Assembly (NCBI GenBank): GCA_036000965.1
Contig: DASYUT010000155.1
Coordinates: 1 to 38,065, forward strand
Direction of reading: 5' to 3'
Source of the DNA: Actinomycetes bacterium
GTDB lineage: Bacteria; Actinomycetota; CALGFH01
Length of the DNA stretch: 38,065 bases
Shown: in pieces, positions 18,166 through 26,463 of the stretch
Numbering within the stretch: the first letter of the stretch is position 1
Layout: every line of letters starts with the position of its first letter
The notes under the pieces: generated by a model
What the model saw: only the letters and a program-made list of their open reading frames with translations
What the model was told of the DNA's origin: nothing
Databases searched by the model: none
Position numbers and translations under genes: made by a program

Positions 18166-18948
18166 ATGATGGACCATCCTCCTCGCCAGGAACCTGGCGC
18201 CGGCAGTGGAAGCGGCGGCGCCACCCGGCCGATCGGTGAACCTCCCGGTTCCCCGCCGGGCGCGCCGCCGTGGCCAGGGCCCGCGGATGCCCCGCCCGGC
18301 TCGCAGACCGCACCGCCGTGGCCAGGGCCCGCGGATGCCCCGCCCGGCTCGCAGACCGCACCGCTGCCCCAGTGGGGCGGGCAGCAGCCCCCGGCGGCGC
18401 CCAAGCGGCGCAACACGGTGCTGTGGGTGGTGCTCGGCGTCGCCGTGCTCGCCGTGCTGCTCGGCGGGATCTACGCGATCACCACCGTGGGCGGCAAGGT
18501 CGCGCGGGCCAGCAAGCCCCTGAAGACCCCGGCCGACGTCGCCGGCCTGCGGCGGATCGACAGCCCCGCCTTCCGGGGCCTGCTCGACCAGCAGGAGAAG
18601 CAGCTCCGGGACAAAGGGGTCAAGAACTTCGTGGTGGCGGCCTACGGCACCGAGACCCAACCCGAGTTCGTGCTGGTGGCCGTGCGCGAGGCCAGCGACC
18701 GCACCCGGGGCGACATCGTCAAGGGGTTCGACCAGGCGCTCGGGCAGGCCACCCCGGGCAGCGGCGCCACCGACCAGACCTTCAAGCGGGGCGACGTCGA
18801 GTACCGCTGTACCGCCTCGCAGCTCGGCGGGAACTTCTCCATCTGCCGGTGGAACGACGGCGACATGGTCGGCTTCGGCTTCAGCCTCACGTCGAGGCCG
18901 GAGCGCCTGAGCGACCTGACCGCCGAGGCCCGCAACGAGATGCGCTGA
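18166..18948 (+). CDS. Membrane-anchored protein with Pro-rich cytoplasmic repeat and exported domain, unknown function
   Basis: The 260-residue product has a Gly/Pro-rich N terminus (1-80), with two identical 16-residue repeats, the basic stop KRRN, one membrane helix VLWVVLGVAVLAVLLGGIYA (about 85-104) and a 150-residue outer domain. The domain contains two Cys (YRCTAS and SICRW) that could form a disulfide. Proline-rich N tail, one helix and a small outer domain is a common actinobacterial layout, but I recognise no family. Two ATG codons in a row (18166, 18169) follow GACGGGA. It is the only plus-strand gene between 6232 and the right edge, and ends at a strong hairpin. Confidence 0.82.
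   Translation: MMDHPPRQEPGAGSGSGGATRPIGEPPGSPPGAPPWPGPADAPPGSQTAPPWPGPADAPPGSQTAPLPQWGGQQPPAAPKRRNTVLWVVLGVAVLAVLLGGIYAITTVGGKVARASKPLKTPADVAGLRRIDSPAFRGLLDQQEKQLRDKGVKNFVVAAYGTETQPEFVLVAVREASDRTRGDIVKGFDQALGQATPGSGATDQTFKRGDVEYRCTASQLGGNFSICRWNDGDMVGFGFSLTSRPERLSDLTAEARNEMR
18265..18360. repeat. Perfect 48-bp tandem duplication in the plus-strand membrane protein gene
   Basis: Two identical 48-bp copies (18265-18312 and 18313-18360) encode 16 residues each, PPWPGPADAPPGSQTA. The identity of all 48 bases points to a recent event. Confidence 0.97.
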
Positions 18949-18961
18949 CCCGCGTCACACG

Positions 18962-18991
18962 ACAGCGCCCGCCGGAACCGGCGGGCGCTGT
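18962..18991. terminator. Strong hairpin between convergent membrane protein gene and rpsI
   Basis: ACAGCGCCCGCCGG (18962-18975) and CCGGCGGGCGCTGT (18978-18991) form a perfect 14-bp stem with AA between. It starts 14 bases after the plus-strand stop. The AAATTC just after it is a weak tail for the plus strand. It sits between genes that end toward each other, so it may serve both. The rest of the gap (18992-19110) holds short inverted repeats, GCCGCAGGCGGC, GCCGCACGCGGC and two copies of GCCGGACTTGGC, which may help to end rpsI transcription. Confidence 0.75.
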
Positions 18992-19110
18992 GTCAAATTC
19001 TGGAACTGCTCGGAGCCGCGTGCGGCGGCACCAGAGCCGCCTGCGGCGGGCAGCTCGTCCATCCCGGCGGCCAAGTCCGGCCGACGGTGCCGCCAAGTCC
19101 GGCGGGTGGG

Positions 19111-19509
<399 letters not shown>

Positions 19510-19525
19510 CTGAACCGATCCTCCT

Positions 19526-19996
19526 CTATTCCTGCTTGGCGCCCGAGGCGGGACCCAGGTCGAGCGGCACGGGCTGCTGGGCCGCGTGCGGGTGGGTCGG
19601 GCCGTCGTACACCTTGAGCTTGGAGATCATCTGCCGGCCGAGCCGGTTGTGGGGCAGCATCCCCTTGACCGCCTTCTCCACGGCCTTGGAGGGCCGCTGG
19701 GCGAGCAGGGTGCTGTAGGGGGTGACCTTCAGGCCACCCGGGTAGCCCGAGTGGTGGTAGACGTTCTTCTGCTCGCGCTTCCTGCCGGTGAGCTCGACCT
19801 TCGCCGCGTTGACGATGATCACGTGGTCGCCGGTGTCGACGTGCGGGGCGAAGATCGGCTTGTGCTTGCCGCGCAGGATCCGCGCCACCTGGGCAGCCAG
19901 GCGGCCCAGGGTCTGGCCGCTGGCGTCGACGACGTACCAGTCGCGGGTGATGTCCTGCGGGCGCGGTGAGAACGTGCGCTGGCTGGCGAGGGGCAT
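19526..19996 (-). CDS. rplM: 50S ribosomal protein L13
   Basis: Early-assembling 23S rRNA-binding protein. The 156-residue product has [20 protein letters not shown] (6-25), [28 protein letters not shown], the YHHSGYPGG motif and [13 protein letters not shown]. The ATG at 19996 is chosen because GGAG precedes it by eight bases; a longer frame to 20056 has no good start. The 96-nt gap to truA holds TTGACC (20085-20090, minus strand), a possible -35 box with TGGTTC 18 bases later as a poor -10, so a separate rplM-rpsI promoter is possible but weakly supported. Confidence 0.97.
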   Translation of the reverse strand: MPLASQRTFSPRPQDITRDWYVVDASGQTLGRLAAQVARILRGKHKPIFAPHVDTGDHVIIVNAAKVELTGRKREQKNVYHHSGYPGGLKVTPYSTLLAQRPSKAVEKAVKGMLPHNRLGRQMISKLKVYDGPTHPHAAQQPVPLDLGPASGAKQE

Positions 19997-20092
19997 GCGG
20001 GCAACTCCGTAGGCGAGCTTCGAGAAGATCACGGGCGGGCGGGCTGACTCACGCACAAGCGAACCAGAGCCTGCCCGTGCAGACGGTCAAGG

Positions 20093-20887
20093 CTAGCGGT
20101 TCCTCCCCTGAACGGTCAACTTGGGTAGCTGACCGATTGGGTAGCTGACCGACTCGAGGACGAGGCCGTGCGGGGGCGCGATGTTGCCGAGCGCGGACCG
20201 GTCGCCGGCGGTGAGGATCGCGGCGGTGCGATCGGGCTCCCGGCGGCCGTCGCCCACGTCGAGCAGGTGGCCGACGATGCTGCGCACCATCTGCCAGCAG
20301 AACGCGTCGGCCGCGACGCGCACCTCGACCAGGCCGCGGACGCGGCGCACGGTGATCGACCGGATCCGGCGCCGGGTCGTCGCCCCCGGCCGGCCCCGGC
20401 AGAAGGCGGCGAAGTCGTGCTCGCCCACGAGCGGGCGGGCCGCCTCCCGCATCCGCTCGACGTCCAGGGGGCGGCGCCAGTGCAGCACCCAGCCGCGGGT
20501 CAGCGGGTCGGGGTCGGAGGAGTCGTCGACCCGGTAGGCGTAGGTGCGCCGCCGGGCCGAGAAGCGCGCGTCGAAGCCGTCGGGCGCCCAGCCCGCCGCC
20601 CGGACCACCACGGCCGGGCCGAGCGCGCCGTTCAGCGCCCGGCGGACCCGCTCGGGGTCGAGCCGGTCCGGGACGTCGGCGTGCACGACCTGGCCGCGGG
20701 CATGCACGCCGGCGTCGGTGCGGCCGGCACCCACGGTCTCGACCGGCTCCCTCGCGATCCGGGAGAGGGCGGTCTCCAGCTCGCCCTGGACGGTGCGCCG
20801 GTCCCGCTGGCGCGCGAACCCTGAGAACGGGGCGCCGTCGTAGGCGACGACCAGCCGGAGGCGGCGCCTGGTGCCGGCGCCAGCCAC
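20093..20887 (-). CDS. truA: tRNA pseudouridine(38-40) synthase TruA
   Basis: Converts uridines 38-40 of tRNA anticodon stems to pseudouridine. The 264-residue product has the strand LRLVVAYDGAPFSGFARQ (10-27), the catalytic loop GAGRTDAGVHARGQ (Asp58), FDARFSARRRTYAYRV and the C-terminal FCWQMVRSIVGHLLDVG. GTG start at 20887, five bases after the rplQ stop. rplQ-truA is a common actinobacterial pair; the alpha operon probably runs into it. Length and motifs are normal. Confidence 0.96.
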   Translation of the reverse strand: MAGAGTRRRLRLVVAYDGAPFSGFARQRDRRTVQGELETALSRIAREPVETVGAGRTDAGVHARGQVVHADVPDRLDPERVRRALNGALGPAVVVRAAGWAPDGFDARFSARRRTYAYRVDDSSDPDPLTRGWVLHWRRPLDVERMREAARPLVGEHDFAAFCRGRPGATTRRRIRSITVRRVRGLVEVRVAADAFCWQMVRSIVGHLLDVGDGRREPDRTAAILTAGDRSALGNIAPPHGLVLESVSYPIGQLPKLTVQGRNR

Positions 20888-20892
20888 CCGGA

Positions 20893-21651
20893 TCAGGCCT
20901 TCCCGGCGTCCTTTCCGTCGTCCTCGGCGCCGGTGCTCCCGCCCTCTTCCGCAGCCGCCTCGGCGCGGGCCTCGTCCTCGGTCTCAGCGTCGGCCTGGCC
21001 GGCCTCGTCCACCTCGGCAGCCGCGGCGTCGGCCTCGTCCTCAGCCTCGCCGGCAGCCGGGGCGCCCGCCTCGATCTCGGCGTCGGTGGGCACGTCCGGA
21101 CGCTCCTCGGCGTCGGCGTCGACCTGCTCGCCGGCCACGGCGGCGTCGGTCTCCTGGGTCCGCCGGCGGGCGGCGGCCCGGCGCTCCGCCCGGTTGGCGC
21201 CCGCCGGGGCGGCCTGCTCGCCCGAGCGTCCCCGCCCGAAGCGCCGGCGGCGGCGCGGGGCGTCGCTGCCCGCGACCGCCTTCTCGTCGCCCGTGCCCTG
21301 GTCGACCAGCTCGATCAGGGCCATCGGGGCCGAGTCGCCCGGCCTCGGACCGAGCTTCAGAATGCGGGTGTAGCCGCCCTGCCGGTCGGCGAACCTGGGC
21401 GCGATCTCGGCGAACAGCTTGTGGACGACCTCCTTGTCCCGCACCACGGTGAGCACCTGGCGCCGGCTGGCCACGTCGCCCCGCTTGGCGAAGGTGATGA
21501 GGCGCTCGGCCTGGGGTCGGAGGCGCTTGGCCTTCGCCTCGGTGGTGCGGATCCGCCCCTCGGCGAACAGCGAGCGGGCCAGGTTCGCGATGAGCATCCG
21601 CTCGTGGCTCGGCCCCCCGCCCAGGCGAGGCCCCTTGGTCGGGGTCGGCAT
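20893..21651 (-). CDS. rplQ: 50S ribosomal protein L17 with long acidic C-terminal extension
   Basis: L17 lines the exit side of the large subunit. Residues 1-117 match the family: [22 protein letters not shown] (within 4-26), [18 protein letters not shown] and [25 protein letters not shown]. Residues 118-252 are an extension: a basic stretch ([23 protein letters not shown]) then a very acidic Ala/Glu/Asp-rich tail ending [11 protein letters not shown]. Some actinobacterial L17 proteins have tails, but this one more than doubles the protein. ATG at 21651 follows GAGGAA. It follows rpoA in the alpha operon across an 81-nt gap with a REP-like hairpin. Confidence 0.96.
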   Translation of the reverse strand: MPTPTKGPRLGGGPSHERMLIANLARSLFAEGRIRTTEAKAKRLRPQAERLITFAKRGDVASRRQVLTVVRDKEVVHKLFAEIAPRFADRQGGYTRILKLGPRPGDSAPMALIELVDQGTGDEKAVAGSDAPRRRRRFGRGRSGEQAAPAGANRAERRAAARRRTQETDAAVAGEQVDADAEERPDVPTDAEIEAGAPAAGEAEDEADAAAAEVDEAGQADAETEDEARAEAAAEEGGSTGAEDDGKDAGKA

Positions 21652-21678
21652 CGGTCTCGTTCCTCTCTCTCTGGCGTA

Positions 21679-21714
21679 TCCGGGGGCTACCGCTTCGCTG
21701 CTTGAGCCCCCGGA
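21679..21714. repeat. REP-like hairpin between rpoA and rplQ
   Basis: TCCGGGGGCT (21679-21688) and AGCCCCCGGA (21705-21714) form a perfect 10-bp stem; the loop region holds ACCGCTTCGCTGCTTG. The same stem and the word CTACCGCTTCGCTGC recur in the rpsE-rplR gap, and a related hairpin occurs twice near the rplC 3' end. Confidence 0.8.
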
Positions 21715-21732
21715 CCCCAAGGTCTTGTCGGC

Positions 21733-22671
21733 CTACTCCTCGCGGAGCGACAGGCCAAGCTCGTGCAGCTTCTCGCGCACCTCGTCGATCGACTTGGCGC
21801 CGAAGTTGCGGATGTCGAGCAGGTCGGCCTCGGACTTGGTGACGAGCTCGCCCACGGTGACGATGCCCTCGCGCTTCAGGCAGTTGTACGACCGCACCGA
21901 CAGGTCGAGCTCCTCGATCGGGGTGTCGAGGTTGGCGCCCAGCGGCCCGGTCTGCTCGGCCGGCCCCAGTAACAGGCCCTCGCCTCCGCCGGTCAGATCC
22001 GCGAACAGGCTGACCAGCTCGCGCAGGGTACCGCCGGCCGAGGCCAGGGCGTCCTCCGGGGTCAGCGACCCGTCGGTCTCCACGTCGAGGAGCAACCGGT
22101 CGTAGTTGGTCATCTCCCCCGAGCGGGTGGCCTCGACCGTGTAGCTGACCCGGCGCACCGGCGAGAAGATCGAGTCCACCGGGATGCGCCCGATCTCGTC
22201 CGAGGCGGACTTGTTGCGCTCGGCCGGCCGGTAGCCGCGGCCCTTCTCGACGCGCAGCTCCATCTCGAGCTTGGCCTTGGAGTTCAGTGTGGCCAGGTGC
22301 AGCTCGGGGTTGATGACGTCGAGGTCGGCGGGCGGCACGATGTCGGCCGCGGTCACCTCGGCCGGGCCGGTGGCGCGCAGGAACATCGTTGCCGGCTCGT
22401 TGGTCTCGCTGCGCAGGCGCAGCTCCTTGACGTTGAGGATGATGTCGGTGACGTCCTCTTTCACGCCCTGGATGGACGAGAACTCGTGCAGGACGCCGTC
22501 GATCTTGATCGAGGTCACCGCGGCGCCCGGGATGGACGACAGCAGCGTGCGCCGCAGCGAGTTGCCGAGCGTGTAGCCGAAGCCAGGCTCGAGCGGTTCG
22601 ATGACGAAGCGCGAACGGTTGTCCAGCCCACCCAGCGGGTGCGACTCGATGCGGGGACGCGAGATCTCCAT
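21733..22671 (-). CDS. rpoA: RNA polymerase alpha subunit
   Basis: Assembles RNA polymerase and contacts promoter UP elements and activators. The 312-residue product has the N-terminal domain ([38 protein letters not shown]) and the C-terminal domain from about residue 245. DNA-contact residues are kept: [14 protein letters not shown] matches Arg265, Asn268 and Cys269 of the E. coli subunit, and [14 protein letters not shown] matches Lys298 and Ser299. ATG at 22671 follows GGAGG. Gene order rpsK-rpsD-rpoA-rplQ is the alpha operon. Confidence 0.98.
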   Translation of the reverse strand: MEISRPRIESHPLGGLDNRSRFVIEPLEPGFGYTLGNSLRRTLLSSIPGAAVTSIKIDGVLHEFSSIQGVKEDVTDIILNVKELRLRSETNEPATMFLRATGPAEVTAADIVPPADLDVINPELHLATLNSKAKLEMELRVEKGRGYRPAERNKSASDEIGRIPVDSIFSPVRRVSYTVEATRSGEMTNYDRLLLDVETDGSLTPEDALASAGGTLRELVSLFADLTGGGEGLLLGPAEQTGPLGANLDTPIEELDLSVRSYNCLKREGIVTVGELVTKSEADLLDIRNFGAKSIDEVREKLHELGLSLREE

Positions 22672-22752
22672 GTGTGCTGTTCCACCTCCGGCTCCCCGGC
22701 CCGCTATATGACTCGGGGGGTGCCCTGGTTCCTGTTGCTTGCCCTGTTCCTT

Positions 22753-22786
22753 GCTTTGCGTAGAACTCGGCTTTGCGTAGAACTCG
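22753..22786. repeat. 17-bp perfect tandem duplication between rpsD and rpoA
   Basis: GCTTTGCGTAGAACTCG occurs at 22753-22769 and 22770-22786. Read on the minus strand each copy (CGAGTTCTACGCAAAGC) resembles the 3' end of rpsD just upstream (CGAGCTGTACTCCAAGT); both would encode Glu-(Phe/Leu)-Tyr-(Ala/Ser)-Lys. They may be remnants of an older rpsD end. Confidence 0.85.
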
Positions 22787-22792
22787 ACTTGC

Positions 22793-23419
22793 TTACTTGG
22801 AGTACAGCTCGACGATGAGCTGCTCCTGGAGCGGCACCTCGACCTGGTCCCGGGTCGGCACCGAGTTGACCGTGAGCTTGGCCTCGCCGGCGTTCAGCTC
22901 GAGCCAGCCCGGCTGGGGCCGGCCGGTCTGGAGCTGGATCGACTCGTGGACGTTCAGGTTGCCGCGCATCTTCGCCTTGACCTGGACGGCGTCCCCAGGT
23001 TTCACCTGGTACGAGGGGATGTTCACCTTCTTGCCGTTGACGGTGATGTGGGAGTGGCGGACGAGCTGCCTGGCCTGGTCGCGCGAGCGGGCCAGCCCGC
23101 CCCGGTAGACGACGTTGTCCAAGCGCGTCTCGAGGAGCTGCAGCAGCACCTCGCCGGTGATGCCCTTCCGGCGGGACGCTTCCTCGTAGTAGTTGTGGAA
23201 CTGCGTCTCGAGAATGCCGTAGATGCGGCGCGCCTTCTGCTTCTCACGGAGCTGCAGCAGGTACTCGGACTCCTTGATCCGCCCTCGGCCGTGCTCGCCT
23301 GGCGGGTACGGGCGCCGTTCCACCGGGCACTTGGGACCCTCGCACTTGGAGCCCTTGAGGAACAGCTTCGTCTTCTCGCGGCGGCAGAGCCGGCAGTCGG
23401 GACCTGTGTATCTTGCCAA
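22793..23419 (-). CDS. rpsD: 30S ribosomal protein S4, zinc-binding (C+) form
   Basis: Primary 16S rRNA-binding protein that starts small-subunit assembly. The 208-residue product has the N-terminal [18 protein letters not shown] and [20 protein letters not shown], so Cys9, Cys12, Cys26 and Cys31 are present, as in the zinc-binding Thermus S4. Then come [20 protein letters not shown], the S4 RNA-binding fold [37 protein letters not shown], and the end IVELYSK. Streptomyces and Mycobacterium S4 lack these cysteines. ATG start. It follows rpsK and precedes rpoA across a 121-nt gap with a tandem repeat. Confidence 0.97.
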   Translation of the reverse strand: MARYTGPDCRLCRREKTKLFLKGSKCEGPKCPVERRPYPPGEHGRGRIKESEYLLQLREKQKARRIYGILETQFHNYYEEASRRKGITGEVLLQLLETRLDNVVYRGGLARSRDQARQLVRHSHITVNGKKVNIPSYQVKPGDAVQVKAKMRGNLNVHESIQLQTGRPQPGWLELNAGEAKLTVNSVPTRDQVEVPLQEQLIVELYSK

Positions 23420-23517
23420 TGTCCTGCTACTCCTCTCGCTCCCTCGGCCAGGCGCTCCTCGTCGGCGCCCGCCGGGCCCTCCGGGCCGTGGGGGTCGGTG
23501 CTGGTTGCTTCACGTGG

Positions 23518-23916
23518 TCAGACGCGGCGCCGCTTGGGGGGACGGCAGCCGTTGTGGGGCACCGGGGTGACGTCCTGGATGCCCTGGATCTCCAGGCCGG
23601 CGGCCTGCAGGGACCGGATGGCGGTCTCGCGGCCGGACCCGGGGCCCTTGACGAAGACGTCGACCTTGCGCACGCCGTGCTCCTGCGCCCGCCGAGCGGC
23701 CTGCTCGGCGGCGAGCTGGGCCGCGAACGGGGTCGACTTGCGGGAGCCCTTGAAGCCGACGTTGCCCGAGGATGCCCACGTGATCGTGTTCCCCTGCGGG
23801 TCGCTGATGGTCACGATCGTGTTGTTGAAGCTCGACTTGATGTGGGCATGGGCGTGGGCGATGTTCTTCTTCTCGCGCCTGCGCGGCTTCTTGGCTGCGC
23901 CCTTCTTCGGTGGCAA
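23518..23916 (-). CDS. rpsK: 30S ribosomal protein S11
   Basis: Platform protein of the small subunit near the E site. The 132-residue product has [74 protein letters not shown] and the invariant end [12 protein letters not shown]. The start is TTG at 23916, which gives the usual PPKKG N terminus and follows AAGGAGA; the upstream frame is a shadow. It follows rpsM across a 103-nt gap that holds a strong hairpin. Confidence 0.96.
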   Translation of the reverse strand: MPPKKGAAKKPRRREKKNIAHAHAHIKSSFNNTIVTISDPQGNTITWASSGNVGFKGSRKSTPFAAQLAAEQAARRAQEHGVRKVDVFVKGPGSGRETAIRSLQAAGLEIQGIQDVTPVPHNGCRPPKRRRV

Positions 23917-23990
23917 AGGTCTTGTCTCCTTCAGTGCTCGTGTGGGGCGGATCCAGTGCTCGTATCGGCCGAAGCCCCACCGCTCTGGGG

Positions 23991-24018
23991 GGTGCGGGGG
24001 GCCTGGGCCCCCCGCACC
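23991..24018 (-). terminator. Perfect 13-bp hairpin directly after rpsM (attenuator or mRNA end structure)
   Basis: GGTGCGGGGGGCC (23991-24003) and GGCCCCCCGCACC (24006-24018) pair fully with TG between. It starts one base after the rpsM stop codon at 24020. Since rpsK, rpsD, rpoA and rplQ lie downstream in the same direction, it is more likely to pause or stabilise mRNA, or to attenuate partly, than to end transcription. Confidence 0.55.
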
Positions 24019-24019
24019 G

Positions 24020-24400
24020 TTACTTCTTGGTGGCCTTCTTCTTGCCGGCAACGGTCTTCTTGGGGCCCTTGCGGGTGCGGGCGTTGGTGTGGGTGCGCTG
24101 GCCCCGCACGGGCAGGCCGCGGCGGTGCCGGATGCCCTGGTAGCAGCCGATCTCGATCTTGCGCTTGATGTCCTGGGCGACCTCGCGGCGCAGGTCGCCC
24201 TCGACCTTGTAGTGAGAGTCGATCCACTCCCGCAGGCGGACGACCTCCTCCTCGGACAGGTCACGGACACGGGTGTTGGGGTTCACCCGGGTCCCCTTGA
24301 CCGCCTCCAGGGCACGGGTGCGGCCGAGGCCGTAGATGTAGGTGAGGCCGATCTCCACCCGCTTTTCGCGGGGGAGGTCGACGCCCGAGATACGGGCCAT
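24020..24400 (-). CDS. rpsM: 30S ribosomal protein S13
   Basis: Head protein of the small subunit that contacts P-site tRNA and the large subunit. The 126-residue product has [20 protein letters not shown] (2-21), [50 protein letters not shown] and TNARTRKGP, with a Lys-rich tail. ATG at 24400 follows GGGAGG. It follows rpmJ by 25 nt in the infA-rpmJ-rpsM-rpsK order standard for actinobacteria. Confidence 0.98.
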   Translation of the reverse strand: MARISGVDLPREKRVEIGLTYIYGLGRTRALEAVKGTRVNPNTRVRDLSEEEVVRLREWIDSHYKVEGDLRREVAQDIKRKIEIGCYQGIRHRRGLPVRGQRTHTNARTRKGPKKTVAGKKKATKK

Positions 24401-24425
24401 GGACCAGTTCCCTCCCTTGTGGCGA

Positions 24426-24539
24426 TCAGCCCTGTCGCTGCTTGTGGCGGGGGTTGGTGCAGATGACCATGACGACGCCGTGGCGCCGGATGGTCTTGCA
24501 CTTCTCGCAGATCTTCTTGACCGACGGCTTGACCTTCAT
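24426..24539 (-). CDS. rpmJ: 50S ribosomal protein L36, zinc-binding form
   Basis: Smallest large-subunit protein, 37 residues. It begins [15 protein letters not shown] and continues through [11 protein letters not shown], so the zinc ligands Cys11, Cys14, Cys27 and His32 are all present (C+ type). The ATG at 24539 lies 33 nt after the infA stop and follows GGAGCTGG. Size and sequence are normal. Confidence 0.97.
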   Translation of the reverse strand: MKVKPSVKKICEKCKTIRRHGVVMVICTNPRHKQRQG

Positions 24540-24572
24540 GTCGTTTCCAGCTCCTCGAGGACTGGCATGCCG

Positions 24573-24794
24573 CTACTTGTAGCGGTAGGTGATCCGGCCC
24601 CGGTTGAGGTCGTAGGGCGAAAGCTCGACGACGACCCGGTCCCCGGGCAGGATGCGGATGTAGTGCATGCGCATCTTCCCGGAGATGTGAGCGAGGACGC
24701 GGTGGCCGTTGGCCAGCTCCACCCGGAACATCGCGTTCGGGAGGGGCTCGACGACGGTCCCCTCGACCTCGATTGCACCATCCTTCTTCGGCAA
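24573..24794 (-). CDS. infA: Translation initiation factor IF-1
   Basis: Binds the ribosomal A site during initiation. The 73-residue OB-fold product has [61 protein letters not shown] and ends GRITYRYK. The start is TTG at 24794, behind GAAGGGAAG; the frame continues upstream to 24968 but the TTG gives the standard N terminus and length. A candidate promoter lies at 24923-24952, so infA probably starts a new transcription unit. Confidence 0.97.
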   Translation of the reverse strand: MPKKDGAIEVEGTVVEPLPNAMFRVELANGHRVLAHISGKMRMHYIRILPGDRVVVELSPYDLNRGRITYRYK

Positions 24795-24922
24795 GCTCTT
24801 CCCTTCACCTCGTAACGGCGGGCACGGGGGTGCGCCCTGAACCTGGATCGCTCGTTGGAACGAGAGACGCCGGGGCGGAGCCCGCAGCGAAGCCCCCGAG
24901 ACAACCGTGGGGCCAGCAACAA

Positions 24923-24952
24923 AAGATAGCAACGATCGGCCATGTCGAGCAA
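24923..24952 (-). promoter_or_regulatory. Candidate promoter for infA-rpmJ-rpsM-rpsK-rpsD-rpoA-rplQ
   Basis: Read on the minus strand, TTGCTC (24952-24947) is followed after 18 bases by TATCTT (24928-24923). The stretch is clearly more AT-rich than its surroundings, and lies about 129 nt before infA in the longest gap of the window. A GC hairpin-like segment (24868-24898), resembling the REP-like family, lies in the leader. Confidence 0.4.
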
Positions 24953-24969
24953 CAAAGCCGCTGCTCACT

Positions 24970-25076
24970 GGCGCCCCGCCTCCCCGCCGGCGGGATCCGC
25001 GCCCGCCCTGGTCATGGCGCCCCTCACGGCGCCCCGCCTGCTCGCCGGAGGGGGATCCGCGCGCCCGCCCTGGTCA
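24970..25076. repeat. Two-copy ~45-49-bp direct repeat across the map 3' end
   Basis: Copies at 24970-25014 and 25028-25076 share the blocks GGCGCCCCGCCT, GGGATCCGCG and CCCGCCCTGGTCA, with small insertions in the second. The second copy includes the TGA of map on the minus strand; the first puts the same stop region 62 bases further downstream. Again the copied DNA is a gene's 3' end. Confidence 0.85.
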
Positions 25077-25865
25077 CCGGGCGACCGCCTGGGGCAGCCA
25101 GTCGCTCTGCACGCGGCCGTCGAGCAGGGTGAGGACCTCGGGACCGTCCGGGGCGATGGCAACCGTGTGCTCGAAGTGGGCCGAGCGCGACCCGTCCCGG
25201 GTCACCACCGTCCAGTGGTCGTCGAGCACCTCGGTCTCGGGGCCACCCTCGTTCAGCATCGGCTCGATGGCGAGCACGAGCCCGACGTCCAGGCGCAGCC
25301 CACGGCCCGGGCGGCCGTAGTTGGGGACCTGAGGCTCCTCGTGCATCCGGGTGCCGATGCCGTGCCCGACGTACTCGCGGACCACGCCGTAGCCGGGCCC
25401 GGCCGCCGTCTGCTCGACCGCGTGGCCGATGTCGGACAGCCGGTTGCCCACCCGGACCTGGGCGATCCCCGCCCACATGGCCCGCTCGGTCGTCTCGATC
25501 AGGCGCCGGGCCGCGTCGTCGACCTCCCCGACCGGCACGGTCACCGCGGCGTCCCCGTGGTAGCCCTCGACGACGGCGCCGCAGTCGATCGAGAGGATGT
25601 CGCCCTCCCGGAGCGCGTAGCCGTTGGGGATCCCGTGCACGATCCAGTCGTTCGGCGACAGGCAGAGCGTGGCCGGGAAGCCGTGGTAGCCGAGGAAGGA
25701 CGGGACCGCACCGGCGGCACGGATGGTCCGTTCGGCCAGGGCGTCGAGCTCGAGCAGGGTGACGCCGGGCTTGGCCGCCGCCGACACCAGGGTCAGGGTG
25801 TGCCCGACCAGGCGCCCAGCCTGGCGCATGCGCCCGATCTCCTCGGCGGACTTGCGGATGATCAC
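25074..25865 (-). CDS. map: Methionine aminopeptidase, type I
   Basis: Removes the initiator Met from nascent proteins. The 263-residue product has the pita-bread fold with metal ligands Asp94 (ILSIDCGAVVEG), Asp105 (YHGDAAVTV), His168 (YVGHGIGTRMHEEP), Glu201 (LAIEPML) and Glu232 (SAHFEHTVAI), and substrate-contact His77 in IVHGIPN. The start is GTG at 25865, overlapping the adk stop as GTGA. The secY-adk-map order is the normal end of the spc operon. Motifs and length are normal. Confidence 0.97.
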   Translation of the reverse strand: MIIRKSAEEIGRMRQAGRLVGHTLTLVSAAAKPGVTLLELDALAERTIRAAGAVPSFLGYHGFPATLCLSPNDWIVHGIPNGYALREGDILSIDCGAVVEGYHGDAAVTVPVGEVDDAARRLIETTERAMWAGIAQVRVGNRLSDIGHAVEQTAAGPGYGVVREYVGHGIGTRMHEEPQVPNYGRPGRGLRLDVGLVLAIEPMLNEGGPETEVLDDHWTVVTRDGSRSAHFEHTVAIAPDGPEVLTLLDGRVQSDWLPQAVAR

Positions 25866-26434
25866 GTCGACTTGGCCGCCAGGTCGTTGAGGATCCGCTT
25901 GGTGACCTCCTCCACCTGGCCGATGGCGTCGACCGGGATGAGCAGGCCGCGGCGGGCGTAGTAGTCCACCAGGGGCCTGGTCTTGATCGCGAAGACCTCG
26001 AGCCGGTGGCGGATCGTCTGCTCGGAGTCGTCGGAGCGGTGCAGCTCGGCCGAGCGCCCGGCCAGGCGGCGGAACAGCTCCTCCTCGGTGATCTCGAAGT
26101 GCAGCGCGGCGTCGAGCGGGGTGTCCAGCCCGGCCAGGCGGTGGTCGAGCGCCTCGGCCTGGGCCACCGTGCGCGGGAACCCGTCGAGCACGAACCCGGC
26201 CCCGCAGTCGGGCACCGACAGCCGCTCCATCACCATGGCGATGACCAGGCCGTCAGGGACCAGGTCGCCGCGGTCCATGTACTCCTGGGCGGCCCGGCCC
26301 AGCGGCGTGCCCTCGGCGACGTTGGCCCGGAAGATGTCGCCGGTGGCGACGTCCCCGCAGGCGAAGTGCTCGGCGATCTGGACCGCCTGGGTGCCCTTGC
26401 CGGCCCCGGGCGGGCCGAGCAGCACGATTCGCAT
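25862..26434 (-). CDS. adk: Adenylate kinase, short-lid type
   Basis: Makes two ADP from ATP and AMP. The 190-residue product has the P-loop GPPGAGKGT (7-15), the AMP-binding TGDIFRANV and FVLDGFPRTVAQAEAL, and the segment LFRRLAGRSAELHRSDDSEQ where the long zinc-type lid of many bacteria is replaced by a short loop, as in most actinobacteria. ATG at 26434, 29 nt after the secY stop. Its stop overlaps map, so the two are cotranslated. Confidence 0.97.
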   Translation of the reverse strand: MRIVLLGPPGAGKGTQAVQIAEHFACGDVATGDIFRANVAEGTPLGRAAQEYMDRGDLVPDGLVIAMVMERLSVPDCGAGFVLDGFPRTVAQAEALDHRLAGLDTPLDAALHFEITEEELFRRLAGRSAELHRSDDSEQTIRHRLEVFAIKTRPLVDYYARRGLLIPVDAIGQVEEVTKRILNDLAAKST

Positions 26435-26463
26435 GGATGCCGCCTTCTACCCGACCCGGGCCG

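Noticed and set aside
20085-20090. Strong rplM promoter from TTGACC
   Set aside because: The -35 match is good but the best -10 (TGGTTC, 18 bases away) is poor, so I do not list it as a feature.
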